DNA from: Larkinella bovis
Lineage (GTDB): Bacteria; Bacteroidota; Bacteroidia; Cytophagales; Spirosomataceae
DNA length: 64,000 nt
Direction: 5' to 3'
NCBI RefSeq assembly: GCF_042655385.1
Contig: NZ_JBHSMA010000002.1
Coordinates: 744,001-808,000, forward strand
Position 1 is the first letter of the stretch; the number at the start of each line of letters is the position of its first letter. The notes beneath the pieces were generated by a model that was not told the origin of the DNA, made no database searches, and worked only from the letters and a program-made list of their open reading frames with translations. The position numbers and the translations under genes were made by a program. Positions 24,343 through 33,800 of this stretch are shown in pieces.

Positions 24343-27144
24343 TTACACTTCTTTTGCGGGAAAACCGGACGTTTCACCGGGGAGATCCGAACGCGCCCTT
24401 TTCCGGCGACGCAGCCACCACCAGCTGGCGGCCAGGATCAATCCGCCCAGCCCGAGGCTCCAGAAGGGAAGGGGCGGTTTTCGATGGAGTGGTTGGGCGT
24501 CGCCCACGAGTAAAAGCCCGGCCCAGCGGCTGGGCAACTGGCCGGTCCGGTCTGCGGTTGCCAGGTAGTCGAGTTTGGCTTGCCGGAGCGCGATGTCTTT
24601 GGGAAGTCCTTCGGCCAGGTGGGTGTAAAACCGCTCGGTGAGATCGTACGTGGCTAGACTTTCAACATTCCAGACGGTGGTGAGCACACTGGGGACGCCC
24701 AGGAACGAAAACCCCCGCGCCAGACTGAATACGCCTTCACCCCGCTGGTTTGCACCAATGCCGGTTTTGCAGGCCGAGAGCCCCACCAGTTCGGTGGGAA
24801 GCAAACCGGTACCGGTCAATTCCGACAGGCGAAGCGTGGAGTCGGTGAAAAACAGGGCGGGTTCGATCGCACTGCTGTCGGCTTCGGCGTGGGTAAACAG
24901 TTGAATAATTTGGTAGTGACGCGCCTGGTGACCAAAAGCCTGTCGGGTGGCCGACGGTCCCGCTAACAGGGTCGGCTTCGGAAACAGGGCCCCAATTCGT
25001 TCAAGCGCAGCGTCGGAACCCGCCAGGGAAACCTGATGGAGATGAGCCGAAAACCGGACGGGAGCCACCCCCAGAAAAGAGCCCGGCGGACGGGCGAAGT
25101 CACCCGACGTTTCGGGTCCTTTTTTGAAAAGGCGGTTAACGGAATAGGCATAACTGAAAGCATACCGATGGACCAGAAAGTCGGGCTGCTGATCCGAACG
25201 ACTCAATGCTTCGAAGGGCAACAACACCCCATCGGGCGAGACAATTACCCGACCCGGTTCCGGTGCCAAGGGTGCGATTAATTTTTGGTAGAGTTGATTC
25301 GATATTTTCAGGTAGTCATTAAACTGCCGGTTCTGGGCATCCGGATTGGCGTTCAGCGTGAGCAGTTCGCTGGCGAGTCTGGTGTAAACCGTGGCTTCAA
25401 ACCGCACAAATTTTGTCGTGGTTGGCGTAATGCCCAGTGCATACACGGTTTGGTCGCCCACAAAGTAGGTTACCAGCGTGCTCTTTTGCTCGGCCAGTTG
25501 CGCCCGGACCTCCTTAAGCGAAATCACCTGATTATCGTATTTATACCGGTAATAGGCGGGGTTGGCACGCTCGAGTTGGCGCAGAAACGTTTCCTGCTGT
25601 TGCTGCGCTAGCCGCAGGCTGTCGAGTGCCCGGGCGTAGGCGGGCGTGTTGGGAAGCTCCCGGCCCAGCCGGGCTTGCCAGTTGGTGGTCTGTTGACGCA
25701 GGCGTTGCTCGTCGGCCGCTTGGGTGGGCGATAGCTGGCGGTTTGCCCCCAGTTCATTGAGTTTGTCGTTGAGCAGAACTGCCCGGCTTTTTTCCAGAAA
25801 CCGGAAAGCGCTGGCGGCATCGTTCAGCCGGAAACTGGTTTCGATGGCCTGCTCGTATAAGAAGTGCGTTTTGTCACGCCAGAATAGTTTCGATTGCTGG
25901 CCGCTATGTTCCCACCGCATAAAGTCGATCATGGTATCGGCCAGGGCGTAGGTGTTGAGAGCGTTCCGGAGGTAGGACGGGTTATTCCGGGTCGCTTTTG
26001 CCCAGCCGAGCCAGGTGTCGGCTTTGTCCTGAATCAGGGTTAGCAGGTATTCTTTGTAGGCCGATGTTCGAATGGAACCTGCCGATGGATTGGCGGAGAA
26101 ACCGGTCGTGCTTTTTACGTCGGTTCGGAGGGCGACCAGCCCTTTCTGGTAGTAGGAAATGGCCGAAGCGAAGTCTTTCTTTTTCCAGTAAACCGCCCCG
26201 ATATTGTTATACAACCGGGCCTGTCGGTTAAAATCTTTTGCTTTTCGGAGCGCCCGTTGATAGTAATGAAGGGAACGGTCATACTTCGCCAGGTCGTAGT
26301 AATAAAACCCCAGCTCCAGTTCACAAGAGGCAATTTTTTCTTCATTCTGCAATTGCCTGGTTCGCTCCAGCGATTGGAGCAGGTAGGGTTCGGCTTCCGA
26401 ATGTCGGCCGTTCAGAGTCAGTAAGTTGCCCACCATTCGGTAGTGAATTGGCAGATCGAGGTAAAGCGACGGAATGGACTGGCTGCGTTGCACGATCGAC
26501 TGGGCGAGTCTGAGGGCTTCGGCAGTTTTATTCATGATAAAAAGCACCCGCACCCGTTCGTATTGGTTGTTAATCAGCCCTTCCGGGTCGTTGGCCGTGG
26601 TCGCCCAGGCAATTCCACGGGTTGTCCAGGTCAGACTGGATTCGTGGTCTCCTTTGTTAAACTGAATGAAGGCGATTTCTGAAGCCGCCATGGCCGCCCA
26701 ATGCAGGCAGTTGCGCTCCAGGCTGGCATCAATGGTTTTGGTCAGGAAACCCGAGGCTGCGGTGAAGTCACTGAGTAGCAACTGAACTTTCCCCATCCGA
26801 AAAAGCGTCTTCGGAAGGTCCTCCGGATGGTCCGAAGCCGGGGTGGTCTGCGCGATGAGCAGTGCTCGCCTTGCGGTTTGCAGGGCCAGCGAATCTTTCC
26901 GGTAATAACCGGCATCTTTGGCAAGCTGATACAGCAGTTCGATAAACTGGGAATCCTGCGGGTAGCGACAGGATTCCCAGTGCTGAACGACCTGATTCAA
27001 CTTCGGATATTTGGGAAACTCGGGTTGAACAACGACCGTTTGGTAGGCCTGGGTCAGGGAAGCCGATGGCGGGCACTGCGCAGAAACGCAGGATGGAAAC
27101 GACGCCAGCAACAGGCCAATTCCTACGTTACGGCAGTTCAACAT
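24343..27144 (-). CDS. TPR-CHAT caspase-like protease, membrane anchored
   Basis: 933 residues. A signal peptide (residues 1-22) is followed by tetratricopeptide-type helical repeats over roughly 60-400, a helical linker (~430-560) and a CHAT domain (~570-880). The caspase-type dyad is visible: His752 in LFTHAEAD and Cys792 in GLSACKTG, 40 residues apart as usual. A transmembrane helix (~890-912, SLGLGGLILAASWWW) and RRRKR follow, predicting periplasmic TPR-CHAT with a cytoplasmic tail. CHAT proteases are effectors in several bacterial immunity and cell-death systems, but secreted TPR-CHAT proteins are also common in Bacteroidota. Its start overlaps the subtilase gene end by 17 bp, so the two are coupled. 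Confidence 0.87.
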   Translation of the reverse strand: MLNCRNVGIGLLLASFPSCVSAQCPPSASLTQAYQTVVVQPEFPKYPKLNQVVQHWESCRYPQDSQFIELLYQLAKDAGYYRKDSLALQTARRALLIAQTTPASDHPEDLPKTLFRMGKVQLLLSDFTAASGFLTKTIDASLERNCLHWAAMAASEIAFIQFNKGDHESSLTWTTRGIAWATTANDPEGLINNQYERVRVLFIMNKTAEALRLAQSIVQRSQSIPSLYLDLPIHYRMVGNLLTLNGRHSEAEPYLLQSLERTRQLQNEEKIASCELELGFYYYDLAKYDRSLHYYQRALRKAKDFNRQARLYNNIGAVYWKKKDFASAISYYQKGLVALRTDVKSTTGFSANPSAGSIRTSAYKEYLLTLIQDKADTWLGWAKATRNNPSYLRNALNTYALADTMIDFMRWEHSGQQSKLFWRDKTHFLYEQAIETSFRLNDAASAFRFLEKSRAVLLNDKLNELGANRQLSPTQAADEQRLRQQTTNWQARLGRELPNTPAYARALDSLRLAQQQQETFLRQLERANPAYYRYKYDNQVISLKEVRAQLAEQKSTLVTYFVGDQTVYALGITPTTTKFVRFEATVYTRLASELLTLNANPDAQNRQFNDYLKISNQLYQKLIAPLAPEPGRVIVSPDGVLLPFEALSRSDQQPDFLVHRYAFSYAYSVNRLFKKGPETSGDFARPPGSFLGVAPVRFSAHLHQVSLAGSDAALERIGALFPKPTLLAGPSATRQAFGHQARHYQIIQLFTHAEADSSAIEPALFFTDSTLRLSELTGTGLLPTELVGLSACKTGIGANQRGEGVFSLARGFSFLGVPSVLTTVWNVESLATYDLTERFYTHLAEGLPKDIALRQAKLDYLATADRTGQLPSRWAGLLLVGDAQPLHRKPPLPFWSLGLGGLILAASWWWLRRRKRARSDLPGETSGFPAKEV

Positions 27145-28657
27145 AGTAATTGCCCTCTACAACGTTATTGGCACCCGACGGAAAGACCAGACCACCACCC
27201 AGAGACTTGATTCTGGTCAGCACAAACTGGCGGAGATTGGGATCCGGCGATTGGGCGATTCCGCCATGCGTTTTCAAAGCGGCTGCTATCAAACCGGTAA
27301 AAAAGCCGGTTGCAAACGAGCTGCCCACGATCAGATCAATGCCGCCACGGGCCCGGAAAGTTGCCAGATTGGGGTCTGTAGTGCCCGCAATCTGGGAGCG
27401 AAACCACCGATAGGGCGCCTTGAAATAGCCCTGCCGTTGCGGGTTGTCCGGGTTGACTTGCGGAGCCACGACCCCGGCATTGACGAAAATATCCGAAAAG
27501 TTTTCGTGCCGGTTTCCGGCGTCCCAGGTGGACGTTACGGTAATGACATTTCTATGGTTCCGGCTGAAACAAGCCGGAAAAATGTCATTTTGAAGCTGAA
27601 CGCCGGATGGGTTTTCGGCACTGGTGCGGTTTCCGGCCGCGCAAACAATGATGATTTTTTTCCGCTCCATCTCGGAAAACCGCTCTCTGAGCCAGGGAAG
27701 ACCATCCGAAGCCGGTAAGACAAAACTGGCGTTGATGACATCGGCCCCGTGTTTTTCGGCGTAACAAAGGGCGCAGAGAATCGTATACAGAGACCCGATG
27801 CCGTCGGAATCGAACGCTTTCAGGACCATTATTTCGGGCGGAGGGTCGGGCAAAAACTGCCGGGCGGTTTTCGAAATGAGGGCCGCCAGCAGGGTGCCGT
27901 GCTCACTCCGGTCATCGTCTTCAGGGTTATTGTTTTCGGAAATATTAACGAGCTGGCCGGTTGCGGCATCGACCTGAATGGTGTTGCGGAGGGATGCTAT
28001 TTTGGCCTGGCCAACAAAATTCCAGCCCACAAAATCGTTGTCGATTGCACACGGACCTCCCTCGCCCCCCTGCCAGATTTTCACGAAATTGTCTTCCATA
28101 TTGCCGGGCCGAAAACCAGTATCGATGATGGCGACCACCACGGCTTTGGGATTGTTGACCGTACCCGGTTTTATGCTGAAATTTTGCCGCGCTTCGGTTC
28201 GGGTGGCAAACGACGGTATCCGGCCACCGATCGGTTGGGTGGAGGCTGCATACCGGTTTTTCCCAATGATCTCCAGACTGGCTCCCTTGGGGTCGCTGTC
28301 GCGCCCCGGGCTGATAATCGCCCCTTCGGTGATAAAGTTCAGAATGCTGGTATCTCCACCAAGCGGTGCAACCACAATAAGAAAAAAATCGCAGCACTTG
28401 CATAACTGAAGCAGCTGGATGGAAAACTCGATTGGCTTCGCCCCAACTGGCCGCACCGTGAGATGAGCTTCAACGGCCTGGCCCGAATAAATGGATCGCA
28501 ACCACTCCTCGTCGGCTCCCTTGATCGGGTTGACGATGAATTCGTTGGGGATAAACAAATCGTTACCCTGCCGGGCTACTTTATACTTTTTCTTCGTGGT
28601 GAGAAACTTTTCCAGTTCGTCGGCGGTACCCACATTGAATACAGAGAAGGGGGTCAT
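27128..28657 (-). CDS. S8-family subtilisin-like serine protease
   Basis: 509 residues. The first ~160 residues are an unrecognised N-terminal region with a Cys-rich strand (LCKCC, ~85-89). The subtilase domain has a full set of catalytic residues: Asp179 in IIDTGF, His253 in SEHGTLLA, oxyanion Asn309 in VINASF and Ser447 in GSSFAT. No signal peptide is evident, so it appears cytoplasmic, unlike most secreted subtilases. The gene immediately precedes, and overlaps, the TPR-CHAT gene. Two proteases in one operon suggests a cascade or a protease-partner module; this is inference. Confidence 0.88.
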   Translation of the reverse strand: MTPFSVFNVGTADELEKFLTTKKKYKVARQGNDLFIPNEFIVNPIKGADEEWLRSIYSGQAVEAHLTVRPVGAKPIEFSIQLLQLCKCCDFFLIVVAPLGGDTSILNFITEGAIISPGRDSDPKGASLEIIGKNRYAASTQPIGGRIPSFATRTEARQNFSIKPGTVNNPKAVVVAIIDTGFRPGNMEDNFVKIWQGGEGGPCAIDNDFVGWNFVGQAKIASLRNTIQVDAATGQLVNISENNNPEDDDRSEHGTLLAALISKTARQFLPDPPPEIMVLKAFDSDGIGSLYTILCALCYAEKHGADVINASFVLPASDGLPWLRERFSEMERKKIIIVCAAGNRTSAENPSGVQLQNDIFPACFSRNHRNVITVTSTWDAGNRHENFSDIFVNAGVVAPQVNPDNPQRQGYFKAPYRWFRSQIAGTTDPNLATFRARGGIDLIVGSSFATGFFTGLIAAALKTHGGIAQSPDPNLRQFVLTRIKSLGGGLVFPSGANNVVEGNYYVELP

Positions 28658-29263
28658 AGTGTGAGATGGTTAGAGATTTAGAATGGACAGATTCAGGCCT
28701 CCGGCGTTTTCCTGGCGGTTCAATTTTGCTTCTGCAGCGGCTGCCAGACGGTTTTTTGCCAGCCATTTTGGTTCAGACATCCGATAAACCCGGTTTTGAT
28801 TACCTGCCGTTTGGTGGGCTACCGAAACGGGTCAGTGGATTAGTCGGAAATCCGCTGACTCAGGGAAACAGACGAATCGACTTTTTTTGCGCGTTGCCCG
28901 ATACAGGCTCTTGCCGATCGGGTCTCATCCGTTCAAACGGGATATAGAAGACGTTTGGGGGCATTCCGTTTCTAAACGGCAGGGGCAGCCGCCGTGGTGC
29001 AGTCATTTTCCGCCCATTGGGTTGGCGGCTTCCAGGGCAAATCAGAAAAATTACGCTAGCGTGCGTTGTCGCAGCTCTTCGGGGGACTTCCCTTCCGTCC
29101 GAAAACTTATGGTCATGTCAGGTTCTGGCAACTATCTGATAAATAGGTCGGTAGTGGCGATTACGGCGGGTAATGTACAAGAAAAACCGGGGTTTCAAAA
29201 GAAAATTCGAATCCGTTTCGTAAGCGTTCGTTAGCCCTGGCGAAATGGGTGGAAAAGAAGGGG
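28658..29263. other. 0.6-kb region without a recognised gene
   Basis: It lies upstream of the subtilase operon. Only short open frames are present, on both strands, none with a recognisable domain or codon pattern. A small hairpin (CAGTGGATT with AATCCGCTG near 28831-28855) is present. It probably contains the promoter and leader of the subtilase operon; no clear TAnnTTTG box was found. Confidence 0.5.
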
Positions 29264-30052
29264 TCAATCCCCTTTGGCTTCCCGTTCCAATTGTTGGTAA
29301 GCCGTCGAGAACGCTTCACCCTGAGCAACAGCCTCGGCGAGTTTCCGCAAACCCGGTCGCCCAACCAGGGCGAGCCAGCGCGAAACCTCACGTCCGGCGG
29401 TCATATAGGCCAGCATTACCCGGTCCGTATCGCCGGCGAAAAAATCCCGCAGGGAAGCCAGTTCGGACAGGTCTAAAACCGTCTGCTGGCCGCGCGACTG
29501 CTGTTGCCAGTGATCCTGAAATTCTTCGAACCGACGCAGGCTGTCCGTTGCGGTGGTAAACCGCTGATCGATCATCAGGGCCAGTCCTTCGTTGAACCAT
29601 TGTGGAATCTGCCGCTGCGTTTTCAGCCATCCCAGCCGGGTAAAGAGTTCGTCATGACACATCTCGTGGGCCAGTACATCCGGGTTCCGGCCGTACGGAT
29701 TGATGATGATCCAGGAATCGCCCCAGGGCGTGCCGAGGCTGCACCCGGCGCCTTCGCCGTCCTGACAGTACTGCTCGTACTGCTCGGGGGTCTGGCAATA
29801 AACGATTGTAGCGTGGCTGTGGATGGGCTTATTCCATAATAGTTCCAGCCGTTTCCGGGCCTCATTAATCTCAAAGAGTAAATAGACGCGCTGACGATCC
29901 GGCGTATCTTTGGCCACCCAGACCTGGGGGGCAATGGATTGAAAACCGGCGGTATGCTCCAGGAAAACACAACGGACAATCTGTGGAAAAGCCGCAAAAA
30001 ACGCCAGGGGTAAAATCAGCAGAAAAAGCAGTAAACGAACAGACCAGCGCAT
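29264..30052 (-). CDS. Membrane-anchored HExxH zinc metallopeptidase
   Basis: 262 residues with an N-terminal hydrophobic anchor (residues 5-24). The gluzincin motif is HEMCH (His129-Glu130..His133), with the downstream glutamate in WFNEGLALM (Glu155), as in peptidase-MA-like families. Conserved surroundings (WGDSWIIINPYGRNPDVLAHE) support the call. The catalytic domain should face the periplasm. No propeptide or partner is apparent; the upstream FAD oxidoreductase (60 bp away) is on the same strand and may be co-transcribed. Confidence 0.82.
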   Translation of the reverse strand: MRWSVRLLLFLLILPLAFFAAFPQIVRCVFLEHTAGFQSIAPQVWVAKDTPDRQRVYLLFEINEARKRLELLWNKPIHSHATIVYCQTPEQYEQYCQDGEGAGCSLGTPWGDSWIIINPYGRNPDVLAHEMCHDELFTRLGWLKTQRQIPQWFNEGLALMIDQRFTTATDSLRRFEEFQDHWQQQSRGQQTVLDLSELASLRDFFAGDTDRVMLAYMTAGREVSRWLALVGRPGLRKLAEAVAQGEAFSTAYQQLEREAKGD

Positions 30053-30111
30053 CAGACTCAGGAAATCAGATAAAGATAGGGGACAGTGGCCGGTTTACGG
30101 TTTTCGTTTGT

Positions 30112-31377
30112 TTAATGGGGGTAGTTTGCTAAAATCAGTTCGGCGACCTGCCGGCCGGTTTGCATGGCTGCGTTGAGCGACGGATAGGCGGTTTGGTCCC
30201 CGCACTGGTACAGCCCTTCCGCTACTTTGAGGGCCGAATGCCGGGCGTCGGGTAGGTACTCGGGCAGCGCTTCCGGCAGGTGGTAGGTTCGGAGCCAGTG
30301 CCAGTGGTCGACTTCAGCACCAAACCAGCCCGACAGTTCTTTGCGAATCCGATCCGCCAGTGCTTTTTCGTTGACCGCTTCCAGCCCCTGCGTACTCACC
30401 GAAATGAGCGCCTGCCCGTCGGGGGCGTAGGAAGGGGCCACATCGCTGAGAACGGCCAGATTATGAACGGCCGACTGCCGATTGGCATTCAGTAACAGCA
30501 GCTTTTCCGATTTGCTGCGGGTGGGTTTTGGCGCTTGGGGGGCCGTAAAGTAGGTATTGGTTGTGTGGGTAAACGTGCGTTCGGGTTGCTCCGAACCCAG
30601 TAAGCGATTGGCGGCTGAGGCATCGACGGCCAAAACGATCACGTCGGCCGGTACGGTTTCGCCGTTTTCCAGGTAAAGAGTATGGCCCAGGATTTGCTGA
30701 ACCGCCGACCGAAACCGGATGCGGGATGGATGTAACCGGCTGGCTAACTGCTGCGGAATGGCTTCCATCCCGGCCGCCGGAAGGGCCGCGTCGCCTTCGT
30801 AGAAATGATGAAAGCAGAACTGGAAAAAATTGCTGGACGTCAGCAGGGCATCTTCCAGAAAAATACCGCCAAAAAAGGGACGGAAAAATAACTCGATGAT
30901 CTGGTCCGAAAAACCGAATGTTTCGAGAAAGGCTTCGGTGCTCGTGGGGGCCTGGTGAAAAAACTCGTTGGTCGATAGCCCACTGACCTGCCGCATCAAT
31001 TCGATCACCCGCACCTTATCGCTGAAGGTACCCACCCCGGACGATAGGGTTTGAAACAGGCTCGACGGTTCGCGGAGCGGATTGATAAACGGCATCCAGC
31101 GGCCGGTCGGGTCGTGAATCAGGGCCCCCGGCCGAAACCGCTGCAGATCGAGCGCACCATAATCCAATAATCGCCGGGTTTCGGGATACGCCGTCAGCAG
31201 AATTTGAAAACCGCGATCGAGCCGAAAGCCGTTGACCTGATCGGTGCGGATTCGTCCGCCAACCCCGTCGGATGCTTCCAGTAGAGTGGCTTCGATTCCG
31301 GCCTGGCGGAGGTAAACAGCGCAGGTCAGGCCAGCCATGCCTGCTCCCACAATAACGACGGATGGGGTGGATTGCAT
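30112..31377 (-). CDS. FAD-dependent amine oxidoreductase / phytoene-desaturase-like protein
   Basis: 421 residues. N-terminal dinucleotide-binding motif VIVGAGMAGLTCAVYL (residues 8-23) with the acidic end of beta-2 (LLEASDGVGGRIRT), typical of the amine oxidase/protoporphyrinogen oxidase/phytoene desaturase clan. The C-terminal FAD motif YQCGDQTAYPSLNAAMQTG is also present. Substrate not determined; NAD(P)/FAD-dependent oxidoreductases of this size are common in Cytophagales. Divergent from pabA/trpG (78 bp between starts). Confidence 0.85.
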   Translation of the reverse strand: MQSTPSVVIVGAGMAGLTCAVYLRQAGIEATLLEASDGVGGRIRTDQVNGFRLDRGFQILLTAYPETRRLLDYGALDLQRFRPGALIHDPTGRWMPFINPLREPSSLFQTLSSGVGTFSDKVRVIELMRQVSGLSTNEFFHQAPTSTEAFLETFGFSDQIIELFFRPFFGGIFLEDALLTSSNFFQFCFHHFYEGDAALPAAGMEAIPQQLASRLHPSRIRFRSAVQQILGHTLYLENGETVPADVIVLAVDASAANRLLGSEQPERTFTHTTNTYFTAPQAPKPTRSKSEKLLLLNANRQSAVHNLAVLSDVAPSYAPDGQALISVSTQGLEAVNEKALADRIRKELSGWFGAEVDHWHWLRTYHLPEALPEYLPDARHSALKVAEGLYQCGDQTAYPSLNAAMQTGRQVAELILANYPH

Positions 31378-31428
31378 CGGTTTTCGGTTCTATTTATTGC
31401 AAAAATACAGCTTCCGGAATTGGTTGCT

Positions 31429-31436
31429 TACTTTTG
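31429..31436 (+). promoter_or_regulatory. Candidate -7 box for pabA/trpG
   Basis: TACTTTTG, 19 bases upstream of the ATG at 31456. No matching -33 TTG at the expected distance. Confidence 0.35.
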
Positions 31437-31455
31437 ATCGTTAGTTTATTATCGC

Positions 31456-32031
31456 ATGAGATTACTCGTTCTGGATAATATTGATTCGTTCACCTATATG
31501 CTGGTGGATTACCTGAAGCAGGCCGGTGCCAGCTGCCGGGTCCTTCGAAATACGGTTTCGTTCGACCGGATTACGGCAGAATCGTACGATGGTGTGGTTT
31601 TGTCGCCCGGCCCCGGAACACCCCGTCAGGCCGGTTGTCTGCTCCAGTTGATAGACCATTACCACCAGCAACTGCCGATGTTGGGTGTTTGTTTAGGACA
31701 CCAGGCGCTGGGCGAGTACTTCGGGGGGCGTTTGGAGAAAGCGGCCAAACCCATGCACGGGAAAGTATCCGTTGTCCGGAAGCTGGTGGACGATCCGTTA
31801 GTCGCCGGTTTACCCGACGAGTTTACGGTAACGCGGTATCATTCCCTGGTGATGGCCGGTTTGCCCGACACACTGGTGGCGCTGGCGGCAACGTCAACCG
31901 GTGAAAACATGTCCCTGCGCCACCGCGTTTTACCGTTATGGGGCATCCAGTTTCACCCGGAAGCCGTATTGACCCAATACGGATTAGAAATATTAAAAAA
32001 TTGGATTACCTTTGTGAAAACGACTAAATAA
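31456..32031 (+). CDS. Anthranilate/aminodeoxychorismate synthase glutamine amidotransferase
   Basis: 191 residues. Class-I glutamine amidotransferase with the triad Cys79 (GVCLGHQ), His167 and Glu169 (QFHPEA). N-terminal LDNIDSFTYML is characteristic of PabA/TrpG. It supplies ammonia from glutamine to the chorismate-using subunit for folate (PabB) or tryptophan (TrpE). Neither partner is adjacent, so the pathway cannot be assigned; stand-alone location away from a trp operon slightly favours PabA. Confidence 0.9.
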   Translation: MRLLVLDNIDSFTYMLVDYLKQAGASCRVLRNTVSFDRITAESYDGVVLSPGPGTPRQAGCLLQLIDHYHQQLPMLGVCLGHQALGEYFGGRLEKAAKPMHGKVSVVRKLVDDPLVAGLPDEFTVTRYHSLVMAGLPDTLVALAATSTGENMSLRHRVLPLWGIQFHPEAVLTQYGLEILKNWITFVKTTK

Positions 32032-32083
32032 CGTCTCTTTAGTTGTATTTTTCCAATATTTCTACGACAAAACCAAGACCGCT

Positions 32084-32881
32084 ATGAACTATCATGTTCG
32101 GAAAGAAGGTAACTTCCGCTACATTGACGAAGGACAAGGCGACGTATTGCTTTTACTTCATGGATTATTTGGCGCACTGAGCAACTGGGATGGCGTCATT
32201 AATACGTTTGCTGATCGGTACCGGGTAGTGATTCCGGTGATGCCCATTTATGAGATGCCGATTCGGGAAGCCGGTTTAGAAGGGTTGGTCGAGTTCATAG
32301 AAGGCTTTCTGGCGTATAAAAAATTGGATAACCTGACCTTGTTGGGTAATTCCCTGGGTGGTCACGTGGGCTTGCTGTTCACGCTGAAGCACCCGGATAT
32401 GGTGAAGCGGCTCGTGCTGACGGGCAGCTCGGGCCTGTTTGAAAACTCGATGGGCGGTTCGTATCCGAAACGGGGCAGTTACGATTACATCGCCGAGCGC
32501 GTTGCCTATACCTTCTACGATCCGAAAGTGGCGACCAAAGAACTCATCGACGAAGTCTTCGAAATTACGAACAGCATTCCCAAATGCCTGCGGATTGTGG
32601 CCATCGCCAAGTCGGCGCAGCGGAACAATGTGGCAAAGGAAATTCAGCGCATTACGGTTCCGACCCTACTGATCTGGGGCCTGAACGACACCATTACTCC
32701 CCCCGAGGTAGCCCAAGAATTTAACCGCTTGATTCCGAACTCCGAATTGCACTTTATTGATAAATGCTGTCATGCTCCGATGATGGAGCACCCCGACCGG
32801 TTCAACAGTTTGCTGACCGACTGGCTGGAGAAACAACCCCTGACTGAAACCAGTCGGCAGAGTGATCTGACCGTTGCCTGA
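32084..32881 (+). CDS. Alpha/beta-fold hydrolase
   Basis: 265 residues. LLLLHGLFG oxyanion loop (residues 22-30), nucleophile GNSLGG (Ser90), acid in WGLNDTITPP and histidine in DKCCHAPMMEHP. No signal peptide. The sequence resembles cytoplasmic MhpC/BioH-type hydrolases found near the CBS-nadK pair in Bacteroidota, but no substrate is known. It begins 52 bp after the amidotransferase. Confidence 0.85.
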   Translation: MNYHVRKEGNFRYIDEGQGDVLLLLHGLFGALSNWDGVINTFADRYRVVIPVMPIYEMPIREAGLEGLVEFIEGFLAYKKLDNLTLLGNSLGGHVGLLFTLKHPDMVKRLVLTGSSGLFENSMGGSYPKRGSYDYIAERVAYTFYDPKVATKELIDEVFEITNSIPKCLRIVAIAKSAQRNNVAKEIQRITVPTLLIWGLNDTITPPEVAQEFNRLIPNSELHFIDKCCHAPMMEHPDRFNSLLTDWLEKQPLTETSRQSDLTVA

Positions 32882-33041
32882 AGGCAGGAAAGAAATTTCC
32901 GGAAAGATTTTGAAACTCTAACGGAAATTTCTTAGTTTTCAGCAGTACTGTTTTCCAATACCGTAGCGGGAGGAACTTTCGAGGCTGTTCGATGCGAGTT
33001 GGACGAAAAACAGTGAACGGCTTAGTAAACAACCTACACCG

Positions 33042-33710
33042 ATGCTGGCTTCCGAACTGATTGACCCGATGATACCGGCCCTGAAGCCGACGGATACCGT
33101 TGGTCAGGCGCTCGACTGGATGCAGGAACACCGCGTCGGCCAGCTGGCAATTGTGGACCAGGGCCAGTATAAGGGCCTGGTCAATGAAGACCTGCTGATG
33201 GATGTGCCTGATGATACCCACCAGCTCAGTGAGGTGATGCGGCTTTTTGAGCATCTGTCGGTCCACGAAAATCAACACTTGTACGAACTGCTGAGTCTTA
33301 TTACCGAACACCGGTTGCAGGTGCTGGCGGTGGTGAACGATGAACAGGAGTTTGTCGGCACGGTTTCTGCCAACGAGCTGCTCAAGCAATTTGCGCAATT
33401 GCTGGGCGTTCAGGAAGCGGGAGCCATCTTAATTCTCTCCATCAACGAACGGGATTATTCAATGGCCGAAATCAGCCGGCTGGTCGAATCGAACAACGTT
33501 CGGATTATCAGCAGCTACTTTGCCGGAGCCGCCTACGGGATGCCCGACAAATCGCGGCTTACGCTGAAACTCAACCGCAAGGACATCACTCCGGTGGTGG
33601 CCACGCTCGAACGGTTTGGGTATACCATCGAAGCCGCCTTTGCCAATACACCCATTGAAACCATCGATCAGGGACGACTCGATCTCCTGCTTCGATACCT
33701 GGATTCGTAA
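33042..33710 (+). CDS. CBS-domain protein with C-terminal ACT-like region
   Basis: 222 residues. Two CBS units (residues ~5-60 and ~75-125) form an adenine-nucleotide binding module. A C-terminal regulatory domain (~135-215) resembles ACT-like folds (ILILSINERDYSMAEISRLVESNNVRIISSYF). No enzyme domain is attached, so it should be a sensor or regulator. nadK follows 90 bp downstream on the same strand, so it may respond to adenylate or NAD status; this is inference. Confidence 0.85.
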   Translation: MLASELIDPMIPALKPTDTVGQALDWMQEHRVGQLAIVDQGQYKGLVNEDLLMDVPDDTHQLSEVMRLFEHLSVHENQHLYELLSLITEHRLQVLAVVNDEQEFVGTVSANELLKQFAQLLGVQEAGAILILSINERDYSMAEISRLVESNNVRIISSYFAGAAYGMPDKSRLTLKLNRKDITPVVATLERFGYTIEAAFANTPIETIDQGRLDLLLRYLDS

Positions 33711-33746
33711 ATTACCCCTAAATCCGCTTTCAGTGCATGTCAGATA

Positions 33747-33778
33747 TTGGACTTTTCTTCCATCTTTGCAATTCTGAC
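33747..33778 (+). promoter_or_regulatory. Candidate nadK promoter
   Basis: TTG (33747-33749) and CATCTTTG (33771-33778), 21 bases apart, approximate the Bacteroidota consensus; the ATG is 22 bases downstream. Confidence 0.4.
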
Positions 33779-33800
33779 TGACGAACTGACTGACGGTTTT

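Noticed and set aside
23388..28657. Assignment of the subtilase/CHAT operon as a known named defence system
   Set aside because: Characteristic partners such as gasdermin, Cas effectors or NACHT/STAND ATPases are absent, and the CHAT protein is predicted to be extracytoplasmic.
28666..29234. Short plus-strand frames in the 0.6-kb spacer
   Set aside because: No domains, poor starts and overlapping frames; more like non-coding sequence.
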